The notes beneath the pieces were generated by a model. The model was not told the DNA's origin. It saw nothing but the letters and a program-made list of their open reading frames with translations, and searched no databases. 64,000 nucleotides of DNA from Novosphingobium sp. PP1Y (GTDB lineage Bacteria; Pseudomonadota; Alphaproteobacteria; Sphingomonadales; Sphingomonadaceae), in contig NC_015580.1 in NCBI RefSeq assembly GCF_000253255.1, forward strand, positions 899,001-963,000. Reading direction: 5' to 3'. A program made the position numbers and the translations under genes. This document shows positions 35,130 to 43,315 of this stretch, in pieces (position 1 is the stretch's first letter; the number at the start of each line of letters is the position of its first letter).

Positions 35130-35471
35130 CTAGAACTCCAGTACCACTTCGACCCAGTCACCTTCGGCAAGGCCCTCTGCCTTGCGCACGGCGGCCTTGA
35201 TCGGCAGCAGCCAGCCGTTGTCGCTTCTGGATGGAAAGACCGAGGTCGCAAACGCGCTTGCGCCGATCCGGGCCTTGACCTTGAGGGAGCCGAACCCGCG
35301 CGCCGTCCCTTCCAGCTTGCGCATGACGGCAGTGCCGGAAAGCGCTTCGCCGGCCTCGCCGTCGATTGTCAGGAAGTGCCAGGTGCCGCTACCCGATGCG
35401 CCGGTCCAGCGCCAGAGCGGCCCGGTATGGGTCAGGGTTTCGACGATCGGGTTGACGCTTCGTTCCTTCAT
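35130..35471 (-). CDS. DUF1905 domain protein
   Basis: A 113-residue protein with the DUF1905 pattern GTWHFLTIDGEAGEAL, RGFGSLKVKARIG, TSVFPSRSDNGWLLPIKAAVRKAEG and a terminal GDWVEVVLEF. Function not established. Its start overlaps the cyclophilin stop by 4 nt, so translation is coupled. Confidence 0.85.
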   Translation of the reverse strand: MKERSVNPIVETLTHTGPLWRWTGASGSGTWHFLTIDGEAGEALSGTAVMRKLEGTARGFGSLKVKARIGASAFATSVFPSRSDNGWLLPIKAAVRKAEGLAEGDWVEVVLEF

Positions 35472-36406
35472 TGTGCTGCGCGTCTTACGGGGACGGGCAC
35501 GTTGCAGACGTCCACGCCGCCGGCCGGGTGGATGTAGAAGGCGTCGCTGCGATTGGCGCGTTTGTCGAGATAGGCGGCAAAGCTGGCGCTGGAAGTGGAA
35601 AGATATTCGTAGCGCGGCAGGTCGGTAAGCGATTCGCCGGTGCGCAAGGAGACGATGGGCGTGCGCTCCTGCGGCGTGGCATAAAAGCCGATGGGCCCGG
35701 TGCCGCGGGGCAGGGCGGAAAGGTTCTCCATCCCCTCGATCACCCGGCCGACGACGGCGATGTTGCGGTCGAGCTGGCGCGGGGCCTGTCCGATGACGGC
35801 GTAGAGCTCGCCGCCGGTGCCGGTATCGGGCGAAAGGCCGCGCCCGACGCCGACCGAGCCATAGCAATGCACCGGCCACACGCTCTTGCCGTCGGTCGCG
35901 ACCGGCCAACCATGATCGAAGCCGGCCAGGCTGGCATAGGCATCGCGGAGCAGCTTCGTGCTGGCGCCGATGTCCATGCCGGCAGCTGGCACTACATAGT
36001 CGTCCTCGGTCATGATTCGCAGCCCCTCGGGCAAGGGCTTTGCCTTCTTCGGGTCCTCCCCATCGGGATCGCCCCATTGCACGACGTAGTTGTCCTGGGT
36101 GCGGACGATGGCGAGGCCGTCGTACCAGTGCCGCGCCGCAAGCGTCCGGATATTGCTCACCCATCCTTGCACGTAAGGCGCCGCAATGAGCTGGATCACG
36201 ACCCGCCGGACCTTGCCTGACGGGCCGGGCGCAAGGTCCATTACCAGCAGATCGCGCTGCTCGATCGGAAGCCACTCCGCGGCGGGCGCCGCATCGACGA
36301 TCCCATTGGGCGTGGCCGGAACTTCGGCATCTTGGCCGAATGCGGAAGCGGGCAGGACGAGGGCCGCGATGCCGGCCAGCAAGTATTTGCACATGAAGTG
36401 TCTCAT
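35468..36406 (-). CDS. Cyclophilin-type peptidyl-prolyl isomerase, exported
   Basis: A 312-residue protein. A signal peptide (to about residue 24, ending AFG) sends it to the periplasm. The cyclophilin-like core has VRRVVIQLIAAPYVQGWVSNIRTLAARHWYDGLAIVRTQDNYVVQWGDP (shown here in pieces: QLIAAPYVQGWVSN, HWYDGLAIVRTQDNYV), then ELYAVIGQAPRQLDRNIAVVGRVIEGM. A 60-residue C-terminal extension follows. It probably helps fold exported proteins. Cotranscribed with the DUF1905 gene. Confidence 0.85.
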   Translation of the reverse strand: MRHFMCKYLLAGIAALVLPASAFGQDAEVPATPNGIVDAAPAAEWLPIEQRDLLVMDLAPGPSGKVRRVVIQLIAAPYVQGWVSNIRTLAARHWYDGLAIVRTQDNYVVQWGDPDGEDPKKAKPLPEGLRIMTEDDYVVPAAGMDIGASTKLLRDAYASLAGFDHGWPVATDGKSVWPVHCYGSVGVGRGLSPDTGTGGELYAVIGQAPRQLDRNIAVVGRVIEGMENLSALPRGTGPIGFYATPQERTPIVSLRTGESLTDLPRYEYLSTSSASFAAYLDKRANRSDAFYIHPAGGVDVCNVPVPVRRAAQ

Positions 36407-36470
36407 GCCATCACCAGATGTCTTGCGAAACCCGCGATCCCACGCTAGGGCGCCCGCTCACCAGCGATGC

Positions 36471-36561
36471 GGAGCGGTGGCCGAGTGGTCGAAGGCGCAC
36501 GCCTGGAAAGTGTGTATACGGTAACCCCGTATCGAGGGTTCGAATCCCTCCCGCTCCGCCA
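36471..36561 (+). tRNA. tRNA-Ser (GGA)
   Basis: A 91-nt long-variable-arm tRNA with encoded CCA. Acceptor GGAGCGG pairs with CCGCTCC; the anticodon stem CACGC/GTGTG encloses CTGGAAA with anticodon GGA at 36505-36507. The T arm carries GGTTCGAATCC. It reads UCC and UCU codons. Its 3' end is the attachment side of the integrase gene that starts 219 bp later. Confidence 0.96.
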
Positions 36562-36779
36562 GCCACGCTTTTTCAAGCAGGCTCACAACGTCTCAAGACG
36601 TCCATAAAATCATTTAAAATCTGTTGGTTGCGAGATTTCGGCGTCTCAGGTAATCTTGCGCCGGATCCTTTGAGCGCGCCGCAAAAGAGGGTCCCAAAGA
36701 GGGTCCCGATCCGGGGCCGACATACCACAGCAACCTTTGACCCATGGCGGGAAGGGGTCTTGAACAGGAGTTCGAGATC

Positions 36780-37985
36780 GTGACCAGTCATGCCCTTAAC
36801 CGCCTCACCGCCACTCGCGTTGCCGGTATCAAAGAACCAGGCCGCTACGCGGACGGTGGCGGCCTGTTCCTGTTTGTCGACGCCACTCGCCGTCGCTGGC
36901 TGTTCCGATACACCTGGCGCGGTGCCAAGAAAGAGCTTGGCCTCGGCAGTGCCCGGTCCCTCTCCTTGGCCAAGGCTCGGGAGAAGGCAGCAGAGTATCG
37001 CGCCATGCTTAGCGAAGGCAAAAATCCTAAGGTTGAACGAGCTAAGGCAAACCGATCCGTCACTTTCGGCGAGTACGCGGACAGCTTTGTCGAGACTATG
37101 TCGCCATCGTGGAAAAACGCGAAGCACATCGCTCAGTGGAAGATGACGCTGACAGTCTATGCCGCACCGATCCGCCCACTGTTGTTGCATGAGATTGAAA
37201 CTGATGATGTCCTACAAGTGCTGCGACCACATTGGAGCCGGGTTCCCGAGACTGCCGATCGGCTTCGCGGTCGAATCGAGAATGTGTTGGATGCTGCCAA
37301 AGCAAACGGACTTCGGGAAGGTGAGAACCCTGCGCGATGGCGTGGTCACCTTGACCAACTCCTCCCGCGTAGGCGCAAGTCCTCGCAGAGCCATCATGCA
37401 GCGCTGCCCTTCAACCGCATCAAGCGGTTCATCCGGGCGCTCAGGAACCGTCCCGCTGTTGCTGCGCGGGCACTTGAATTCCTGATTCTCACCGCCGCGC
37501 GCACTGGAGAGGTTCTCAATGCGGATTGGGAAGAGATTGATCTTCGCCAACGTATCTGGATTATTCCAGCTGATCGGATGAAGGCTGAGCGCGAGCATCG
37601 GGTACCTCTGACCGAGCCGGCAATTGCTATCTTGAAGGCGACACCCCCAAAGTTTCGGACCGGTTTGATCTTTGAGCGCAACAGCAAAGGCGTTCCGCTC
37701 AGCATTATGGCGATGCCGATGCTATTGCGCCGGATGAACATCGTAGAGACTGTGCACGGATTTCGCTCCACGTTTCGAGACTGGGCATCGGAGACAACCA
37801 ATTTTCCGAGTGAAGTGTGCGAGATGGCTCTTGCCCATACAATTCCAGGCAAAGCCGAGGCTGCCTACCGGCGAGGCGATCTCTTCAATAAGCGTAGAAA
37901 GCTGATGGAGGCGTGGGCAAAATACTGCGGCTACGAGGCGGAAAAAGAGACTAAAGGGGAATCGTTAAATTCGCATTCTCCATAA
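36780..37985 (+). CDS. P4-type tyrosine recombinase (integrase) at tRNA-Ser
   Basis: A 401-residue tyrosine recombinase of the DUF4102/P4 integrase type. N-terminal domain: RVAGIKEPGRYADGGGLFLFV and AKKELGLGSARSLSLAKAREKAAEY. The catalytic domain carries TAARTGEV (Arg), HGFRSTFRDWASE (His-x-x-Arg), LAHTI (His) and the nucleophile in AAYRRGDLF. GTG 36780 follows AGGAG at 9 nt. These enzymes insert elements into tRNA 3' ends, which fits the adjacent tRNA-Ser. Lower GC than the core genome, so foreign. Confidence 0.88.
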   Translation: MTSHALNRLTATRVAGIKEPGRYADGGGLFLFVDATRRRWLFRYTWRGAKKELGLGSARSLSLAKAREKAAEYRAMLSEGKNPKVERAKANRSVTFGEYADSFVETMSPSWKNAKHIAQWKMTLTVYAAPIRPLLLHEIETDDVLQVLRPHWSRVPETADRLRGRIENVLDAAKANGLREGENPARWRGHLDQLLPRRRKSSQSHHAALPFNRIKRFIRALRNRPAVAARALEFLILTAARTGEVLNADWEEIDLRQRIWIIPADRMKAEREHRVPLTEPAIAILKATPPKFRTGLIFERNSKGVPLSIMAMPMLLRRMNIVETVHGFRSTFRDWASETTNFPSEVCEMALAHTIPGKAEAAYRRGDLFNKRRKLMEAWAKYCGYEAEKETKGESLNSHSP

Positions 37986-38477
37986 TTGCCCTTTGTCCTC
38001 AAAGTTTGGATCGAAGCCATCCAAAATGGTAGAGAATACTCATTCCTCATTCCATCGCTATCGTAATTCGTATAGCATTAGGGTGCTTCATGACACCGTG
38101 TCGGGCAATCCGTGAGGAACCCGCAACTTGGATGTCATCCATTCTCTAGAGATTTCTGGCCTGTGCAGCCGCAGACGTGATCGTTGGCCGTGCTGCTACG
38201 CGCTGCGAAGTGTAGGGATCGCTCCGGTACAAGCCGATCCATTTCCCTTTAAACGAGCAGTCGTAACATTAAGTTTGTCGGCATTGGCCCGCTTGGTAGG
38301 CGCGACATTGGCGAAATGCCGGGCGCGTTTTGCCGGACGCTTCCGCTTGTCGCACATCAACCTCACGCAAAGCACTTGGTTCTATGTCGTGCAAAAGGAC
38401 GAGGGAGGAAGGGGAGGGAGTCTCAGAGGTCTGAGCGGACGGAAAGTGCCAATCGCGGAACTGAGACTGGTTCGGCG
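37986..38477. other. Gene-poor stretch of 492 bp in the mobile region
   Basis: More AT-rich than the core genome. A plus-strand frame at 38128-38481 exists but has no family resemblance, no ribosome-binding site, and ends in a basic string; I do not count it as a gene. It may be the decayed junction between two integrated elements. Confidence 0.45.
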
Positions 38478-38669
38478 ATGACGCAGCCATCCCGTTTCAA
38501 ACAGTCAGACCTTACTCGCGCCATCAAGGCGGTCGAGGCCGCTGGCATGCACGTCGGCCGGATCGAAATTGATCCCAACGGGCGTATCGTTCTCCATGCA
38601 GTTACGGCCTCCGGAACGGCGATGCCTCGGCGTGAGAGCAGCTGGGATGTCGCGCGACGATCAGGGTGA
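38478..38669 (+). pseudogene. Small island ORF, 3' end disrupted by IS21-family insertion
   Basis: Starts MTQPSRFKQSDLTRAIKAVEAAG and continues IEIDPNGRIVLHAV...ESSWD. This is the form of small proteins that often precede integrases in sphingomonad and rhizobial islands. At codon 57 the frame runs into the IS element, giving an altered tail (VARRSG) and a stop at 38669. If the IS and one target duplicate are removed, the frame reads ESSWDDLLR then TGA, and that TGA overlaps the ATG of the integrase at 41291. So the original gene ended at 41294 and was translationally coupled to the integrase. Confidence 0.75.
38640..38647. repeat. 8-bp target site duplication AGCTGGGA (left)
   Basis: Identical to 41271-41278, directly flanking the IS element. 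Confidence 0.9.
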
Positions 38670-38695
38670 GAAAGCGCGACAATCAAGATGAGAAT
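38648..38695. repeat. IS left inverted repeat (two tandem sub-repeats)
   Basis: Matches the reverse complement of 41222-41270. Two sub-repeats begin GCGCGACGATCAGGGTGAG and GCGCGACAATCAAGATGAG. They are probable binding sites for the IstA transposase. Confidence 0.88.
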
Positions 38696-38828
38696 CCGGT
38701 GTGTCGGGATCGGCGGAGGGCGTAGCCCGTAGCCGGTCCCGACACACCGGAGGCGCTCTTTGCGGGGTGCCTGTGATGGTCGTGGTGGCCGCTATGCATC
38801 GGGTTTTCCGGGGAGGAGGACCTGGCGT

Positions 38829-40334
38829 GTGGCCGGCCGACACATCAACGATCATCAGGTGAGACTTTTCATGACCAACAGACGTAATAACCCCGTCGCT
38901 CTGGCGGCGGCGAAGGCCGGGTTCAGCCCGGCGACGGGCTATCGGGTTTTGCAGGACGCCCGGTTGCCATCACAGCGGCAAACACCGCGCAGCCGGCGCC
39001 GGCCCGATCCCCTTGCCGGTATCTTCGATGAAGTGGTGGTGCCGATGCTGGAGGCTGCTCCCGGCCTTCGGCCCATAGCGATCTTCGAGGAACTGCGGCG
39101 CCGATATCCCGAGACCGTGTTCGGCTCCCGGCGAACCCTGGAGCGGCGCATTCGCGACTGGCGCGCCATGAACGGGCAAGATCGCGAAGTCATTTTCCGG
39201 CAAGTGCACGAGGCGGGGCGGCTCGGCCTGTCCGATTTTACGTGCATGGACGATCTGGCAGTTTCGATCGCCGGACAGCCGCTGGACCACCTGCTCTATC
39301 ACTTCCGGCTGCCTTGCGGCGGCTTCGAGCACGGACACGTCATCCTGGGCGGCGAGAGTTTCGTTGCCTTGGCCGAAGGGCTGCAGAACGCGCTCTGGTC
39401 CGCAGGCGGTGCGCCGAAGCTTCATCGCACCGATAGCCTGTCAGCCGCCTTCCGCAATCTGGACGCCGATGCCAAGATCGACCTGACCAGGCGCTATGAC
39501 GCGCTCTGTGCCCATTATGGAATGGAGCCCACGAGGAACAACCGGGGCATTGCCCATGAGAACGGCGCGATCGAGAGTGCCCATGGCCATATCAAGGCTG
39601 CCGTGAAGGATGCGCTGCTGCTGCGCGGTAGCGGCGACTTCGCCGACCTTGCCGACTATCGCCGCTTCATCGACGAGGTCGTAAATGCGCGCAACCGGCG
39701 GCACGGCCCCGGGATCGATGCCGAACGCAAGTTCCTGCAGCCGCTGCCGGACGTGCGCACCACCGACTACGAGGAGATCCTCGTGACGGTCACGTCCTCG
39801 GGCGGCTTCACGCTGCGCAAGGTGTTCTACACGGTCCCATCCCGCCTGATCGGGCACCGTTTGCGGGTCCGCCTGTATGATGACCGCCTCGACGTCTTCA
39901 TCGGCGGCACGAGGCTCATGACCCTGCCGCGCGGCCGCGCGGGCATGAACGGGAAGCACGGCCACGTCGTCGATTACCGCCACGTGATCCATTCCCTGCG
40001 CCGCAAACCCATGGCGCTGCTGGGCCTGGTCTATCGCGACAGCCTGTTCCCGCGAGATGCCTATCGCCTGATGTTCGACCACTTGCTGGAAGTTCAAGGC
40101 GAGCGGGAGGCATGCCGCACTACCGTCGCACTTCTGGCCATGGCCCACGAACGCGCCTGCGAGGCCGAGCTCGCCGCGCTCCTGACCGAGGATCTGACCG
40201 CGCGCCGAACACCGTGCCTGACAACCTTGCGGGCCCGGTTTAGTCCGGACCCTGCCGATCTGCCCGAAGTCGTGGTCCAACTGGTGCCGCTCTCGATCTA
40301 CGACGGACTGATCGAACAGGGAGAAGCCGCATGA
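38829..40334 (+). CDS. istA: IS21-family transposase IstA
   Basis: A 501-residue transposase. The start is GTG at 38829, giving VAGRHINDHQVRLFM, the usual beginning for this group. A helix-turn-helix follows (VALAAAKAGFSPATGYRVL). The DDE-type integrase core spans about residues 110-300 and has FTCMDDLAV, LHRTDSLSAAF and NRGIAHENGAIESAHGHIK, which hold the acidic triad. The stop overlaps the istB start by 4 nt (ATGA), so the two are coupled. Confidence 0.94.
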   Translation: MAGRHINDHQVRLFMTNRRNNPVALAAAKAGFSPATGYRVLQDARLPSQRQTPRSRRRPDPLAGIFDEVVVPMLEAAPGLRPIAIFEELRRRYPETVFGSRRTLERRIRDWRAMNGQDREVIFRQVHEAGRLGLSDFTCMDDLAVSIAGQPLDHLLYHFRLPCGGFEHGHVILGGESFVALAEGLQNALWSAGGAPKLHRTDSLSAAFRNLDADAKIDLTRRYDALCAHYGMEPTRNNRGIAHENGAIESAHGHIKAAVKDALLLRGSGDFADLADYRRFIDEVVNARNRRHGPGIDAERKFLQPLPDVRTTDYEEILVTVTSSGGFTLRKVFYTVPSRLIGHRLRVRLYDDRLDVFIGGTRLMTLPRGRAGMNGKHGHVVDYRHVIHSLRRKPMALLGLVYRDSLFPRDAYRLMFDHLLEVQGEREACRTTVALLAMAHERACEAELAALLTEDLTARRTPCLTTLRARFSPDPADLPEVVVQLVPLSIYDGLIEQGEAA

Positions 40335-41200
40335 ACGCAGCTCCCATGATCGATGCACAGCGCCTCAGCCTCATGCTCAACGAGCTGCGCCTGCCCACCA
40401 TCAAGCACATCTGGGGGGACTTTGCCGCCCAGGCGGACAAGGAAGGGTGGCCGGCCAGCAGGTTCCTCGCCGCGCTCGCCGAACACGAACTCGCCGAACG
40501 AGATCGCCGCCGGATCGAGCGTCATCTGGCAGAGGCCCATCTGCCCGCGGGCAAGACCCTGGACTGCTTCGCCTTCGATGCCGTGCCGATGATCTCCAAG
40601 GCTCAGGTCATGGCCCTGTGCGCCGGCGATGGCTGGCTCGAGCAAGGCGCCAACCTCATCCTGTTCGGTCCGCCCGGCGGCGGCAAAACCCATCTTGCCG
40701 CGGCAATCGGCCTCGCACTGGTGGAACGGGGCTGGAGGGTTCTGTTCACCCGAACTTCCGACCTCGTGCAACGCCTGCAGGTCGCGCGGCGCGAACTCGC
40801 ACTTGAATCCGCCATGGCCAGGCTCGACAAATACCACCTGCTCATTCTCGACGACTTCGCCTACGTCTCGCGCGATCAGGCCGAGACGTCGGTGCTCTTC
40901 GAGCTGATCAGCGCACGCTACGAGCGACGGTCGTTGCTGATCACCGCCAACCAGCCCTTCGGCGAATGGAACAGGGTCTTCCCCGATCCCGCGATGACGC
41001 TCGCCGCCGTGGACAGGCTCGTGCACCATGCCACCATCTTCGAGATGAACGTCGAAAGTTACCGGCGGCGCACCGCACAGGCCAGGCGCACCGGTGCCGG
41101 GCGCCCCGCCGCCTACACCACGCCAAAGGTCCTCGAGACCATCCGCGACAATCAGGATGAGAACGACGACCTTGCCAGCGACAATCAAAACAGGCACTGA
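40331..41200 (+). CDS. istB: IS21-family helper ATPase IstB
   Basis: A 289-residue AAA+ ATPase that assists IstA. Walker A is FGPPGGGKTHLAAAIG (about residue 113), Walker B is LLILDDFAYVSRDQ, and the sensor region is LLITANQPFGEWN. Its last codons contain a copy of the terminal sub-repeat in direct orientation (41144-41163), an unusual use of the same DNA for coding and recognition. Confidence 0.94.
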   Translation: MNAAPMIDAQRLSLMLNELRLPTIKHIWGDFAAQADKEGWPASRFLAALAEHELAERDRRRIERHLAEAHLPAGKTLDCFAFDAVPMISKAQVMALCAGDGWLEQGANLILFGPPGGGKTHLAAAIGLALVERGWRVLFTRTSDLVQRLQVARRELALESAMARLDKYHLLILDDFAYVSRDQAETSVLFELISARYERRSLLITANQPFGEWNRVFPDPAMTLAAVDRLVHHATIFEMNVESYRRRTAQARRTGAGRPAAYTTPKVLETIRDNQDENDDLASDNQNRH

Positions 41201-41221
41201 TCGACGCGCCGCGACAATCAC

Positions 41222-41270
41222 ATTCTCATCCTGATTGACGCGCAATCCTCATCCAGTTTGTCGCGCTACA
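41222..41270. repeat. IS right inverted repeat (two tandem sub-repeats)
   Basis: Reverse complement begins TGTAGCGCGACAAACTGGAT and then GCGCGTCAATCAGGATGAG, matching the left end. Extra partial units, GCGACAATCA, lie at 41179 and 41211. Confidence 0.88.
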
Positions 41271-41278
41271 AGCTGGGA
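41271..41278. repeat. 8-bp target site duplication AGCTGGGA (right)
   Basis: Pairs with 38640-38647. Confidence 0.9.
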
Positions 41279-41290
41279 CGATCTATTGCG

Positions 41291-42463
41291 ATGAGACGCC
41301 GATTTTTGCCCAAATACGTAACGGCGTTTATCGACCGCCACGGCAAGGAGCGTTTGCGCTTTCGGCGCACCGGATTCGAAAGCCACTATTTCAAATCCGA
41401 GCTGGGAACCGAGGCGTTCCGTCAGGAATATCGGGCATGCCTGGATGGTCGGGAAGTTGCCGCACCAGTGAAGGTCAAGCGCAGCGCTCCGGGGACTATT
41501 GATGACCTCGTGGCACGATATTGCTCTTTGCCGTCACGGCTAGGTCCGACTGAAATGACCCAGCGAAAAATTCGCGGCATCCTAGAGAAATTCAGAAAGG
41601 TGCATGGGCATCGCACTGTTGCGGATCTGGAATTTGAACATGTTGAGGCCATCTTGCAGCGCAAAATGGAACGGCGGAAGGTCGGCTCGCGAATCGAAGG
41701 CGGCGTTGAGGCCGCTCGCAAGCTCCGAAAGGAATTGGTCCGCCTGTTCGATTTCGCCGTCAAATCCCGGATGATAGATCGCAATCCCGCAGCTTTGGCC
41801 GACCGTATCAAGATCGCTCCGGGCGAACGTTCCAAAGGCTATTACAGTTGGACTGAGAGCGACATAGACCAGTATCGCGAATGCCATCCTCTGGGATCTC
41901 GCGCTCGGCTTGCGATGGAATTGATGTTGTGGACTGGGCAGCGTCGGATTGATGCAATCCACCTTGGTCCCAGGCACGTAGCGACCGGGCGTATTGAACT
42001 CAGCCAATCCAAGGGGGGGAAGGTCCTGGGTTTACCCGTCGCACCTCAGCTTCTCGAAGCAATTGTCGCCATGCCTCCATTACCGGAGGGTGCGGAATGT
42101 TTCCTTCTGAACGAACTGGGCCGCCCGTTCACCAATGCCGGATTTGGGAATTGGTTTCGAGATCGATGCGACGAGGCCGGATTGCATAAGTGCACTGCAC
42201 ACGGCCTGCGAAAGGCGATGATGCGGCGCTTGGCGGACGTTGAGACGAGCCAGCAAGGCCTCAAGTCGGTATCAGGTCACAGCCGCGATGAAGAGGTGGC
42301 AATCTATGTCCGTGGCGCTGAGCAGAGACGTCTTGCCGCAGCCGCTATCGCCCGAGTCTCCGACTGGGAAAAATTGCCTGAAACAGAAAAGGAAGATGCG
42401 CTCGCAGAGGCCGCAAAATCGGCTCTATCGGCGTGGAAAATGTCTAACCTTGGAGGGAGTTAG
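41291..42463 (+). CDS. Tyrosine recombinase (integrase) at tRNA-Cys
   Basis: A 390-residue integrase beginning MRRRFLPKYVTAFIDRHGKE and reading LRFRRTGFESHYFKSELG, the type common in alphaproteobacterial islands and prophages. A SAM-like DNA-binding domain precedes the catalytic core with LMLWTGQRRIDAI (Arg), HKCTAHGLRKAMMRRLAD (His-x-x-Arg), VSGHSRDEEVAIYVRGAEQ (His and nucleophile Tyr). It ends 60 bp from tRNA-Cys. The IS lies 20 bp upstream, so its original coupling to the small ORF at 38478 is lost and expression may now depend on IS-driven transcription. Confidence 0.9.
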   Translation: MRRRFLPKYVTAFIDRHGKERLRFRRTGFESHYFKSELGTEAFRQEYRACLDGREVAAPVKVKRSAPGTIDDLVARYCSLPSRLGPTEMTQRKIRGILEKFRKVHGHRTVADLEFEHVEAILQRKMERRKVGSRIEGGVEAARKLRKELVRLFDFAVKSRMIDRNPAALADRIKIAPGERSKGYYSWTESDIDQYRECHPLGSRARLAMELMLWTGQRRIDAIHLGPRHVATGRIELSQSKGGKVLGLPVAPQLLEAIVAMPPLPEGAECFLLNELGRPFTNAGFGNWFRDRCDEAGLHKCTAHGLRKAMMRRLADVETSQQGLKSVSGHSRDEEVAIYVRGAEQRRLAAAAIARVSDWEKLPETEKEDALAEAAKSALSAWKMSNLGGS

Positions 42464-42478
42464 ACATCAAGTTAGACA
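42441..42478. repeat. TGTCTAAC / GTTAGACA repeats at the end of the integrase
   Basis: TGTCTAAC at 42441-42448, with GTTAGACA at 42459-42466 and again at 42471-42478, overlapping the integrase stop and lying 46 bp from tRNA-Cys. Short inverted and direct repeats next to the attachment site are typical integrase arm or excisionase sites. Confidence 0.5.
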
Positions 42479-42523
42479 TTTTTCTTCGCAAATATTTGAA
42501 ATTAAGAAGAAAAATGAAAAGGT

Positions 42524-42597
42524 TGGAGGCCCGAGCCGGAATCGAACCGGCGTATACGGATTTGCAGTCCGCTGCGTCACCACTCCGCCATCGGGCC
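42524..42597 (-). tRNA. tRNA-Cys (GCA)
   Basis: A 74-nt tRNA with encoded CCA and the U73 discriminator of tRNA-Cys. Acceptor GGCCCGA pairs with TCGGGCC. Anticodon GCA is at 42563-42565 on the minus strand. T arm GGTTCGATTCC. Its 3' end faces the integrase at 41291-42463. Confidence 0.96.
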
Positions 42598-42766
42598 ATC
42601 CAAGGTGGTGTTCCTGTGGAGGTGCGCCCCTAGCAACCCTCAGGGCCGGGCGCAATCCGATTCGCGCGTCCGTTGAAAACTATCGTTTGGCTAAGGGCTT
42701 CGTTGCGCTACGCTGGGCTCGAATTGCCGCGCCGGCCTTGGCGGGGCCGCAGGTGGAGCCGCATTG

Positions 42767-43291
42767 ATGATCCTTGGAGCCGTTCTTGCAGGTGGACAAT
42801 CCAGTCGTTTCGGCAGTGACAAGGCTCTGGCGGAGTTGGAAGGGCACACCTTGCTTGCCCTGGCGGTCGATGCGCTTGCAGGATTGTGCGATCACGTGAT
42901 CGTGGTCGGGCGCGAGACGGCGCCTGCGCCGACCCTGCCGGACTGGCCGCGCCCCGGGATGGGCCCCTTGGGCGGCATCGCCGCGGCCCTGCATCACGCG
43001 CGGGACGAGGGCTACGAAACGGTGCTGACTTGCGGCGTCGATGTTGCGTCCTTGCCCGACAACCTGCTCGACCTTCTGGGCGCAGCACCGGCCTGTCTGG
43101 CCGATCAGCCGGTGATCGGCCTCTGGCCGGCCTCGGCGACGAAGTCGATCGAAGCGCTGCTCCACAGCGATGAGAAGCATTCGATGCTGCGCTTCGCCGA
43201 CAGGATCGGCGCGCGCAAGGCGAAGATCGACGGCGCGATCCCGAACATCAACACGCCGGCGGACCTCTCCGCGATCGCGGGCAAGGCCTAG
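42767..43291 (+). CDS. mobA: Molybdenum cofactor guanylyltransferase
   Basis: A 174-residue enzyme that converts molybdopterin to the guanine dinucleotide form. The GTP-binding loop LAGGQSSRFGSDKAL is at the N-terminus; MGPLGGIAAALHHARD and LTCGVDVASLPDNLL follow, and NINTPADLSAI ends it. AGGTGGAG precedes the ATG by 8 nt. A second, MocA-like relative lies at 62213-62785. Confidence 0.88.
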   Translation: MILGAVLAGGQSSRFGSDKALAELEGHTLLALAVDALAGLCDHVIVVGRETAPAPTLPDWPRPGMGPLGGIAAALHHARDEGYETVLTCGVDVASLPDNLLDLLGAAPACLADQPVIGLWPASATKSIEALLHSDEKHSMLRFADRIGARKAKIDGAIPNINTPADLSAIAGKA

Positions 43292-43315
43292 GATGACGCG
43301 CGCCGCGCATTTTAG

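Larger units (their letters stand above)
38648..41270. mobile_element. IS21-family insertion sequence (2623 bp)
   Basis: The element begins TGT and ends ACA, carries istA and istB, and is flanked by the 8-bp repeat AGCTGGGA on both sides. Its ends (38648-38695 and 41222-41270) are imperfect inverted repeats, each made of two copies of a roughly 22-bp unit of the form GCGCGACAATCA-x-GATGAGAAT, as is usual for IS21. The intact reading frames and perfect target duplication suggest a recent insertion. Confidence 0.94.
36562..42523. mobile_element. Integrated mobile region between tRNA-Ser and tRNA-Cys
   Basis: Both tRNA 3' ends point into this roughly 6-kb stretch. A P4-type integrase starts beside tRNA-Ser, and a second, different integrase ends beside tRNA-Cys. 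An IS21-family element lies between. This is best read as two tRNA-targeted elements left side by side and partly eroded. No intact repeat of either tRNA 3' end was found in the interior, so neither outer end is confirmed. The stretch 36562-36779 has no gene. Confidence 0.75.

Noticed and set aside
38128..38481. A 117-residue plus-strand frame in the mobile region
   Set aside because: No start signal, no recognisable domain and a biased basic end. Treated as non-coding.
36562..42523. Search for attR copies of the tRNA-Ser and tRNA-Cys 3' ends
   Set aside because: No repeat of GGTTCGAATCC...CCGCTCC or of GGTTCGATTCCGGC was seen in the interior. The outer ends remain unproved, so no attR feature is listed.
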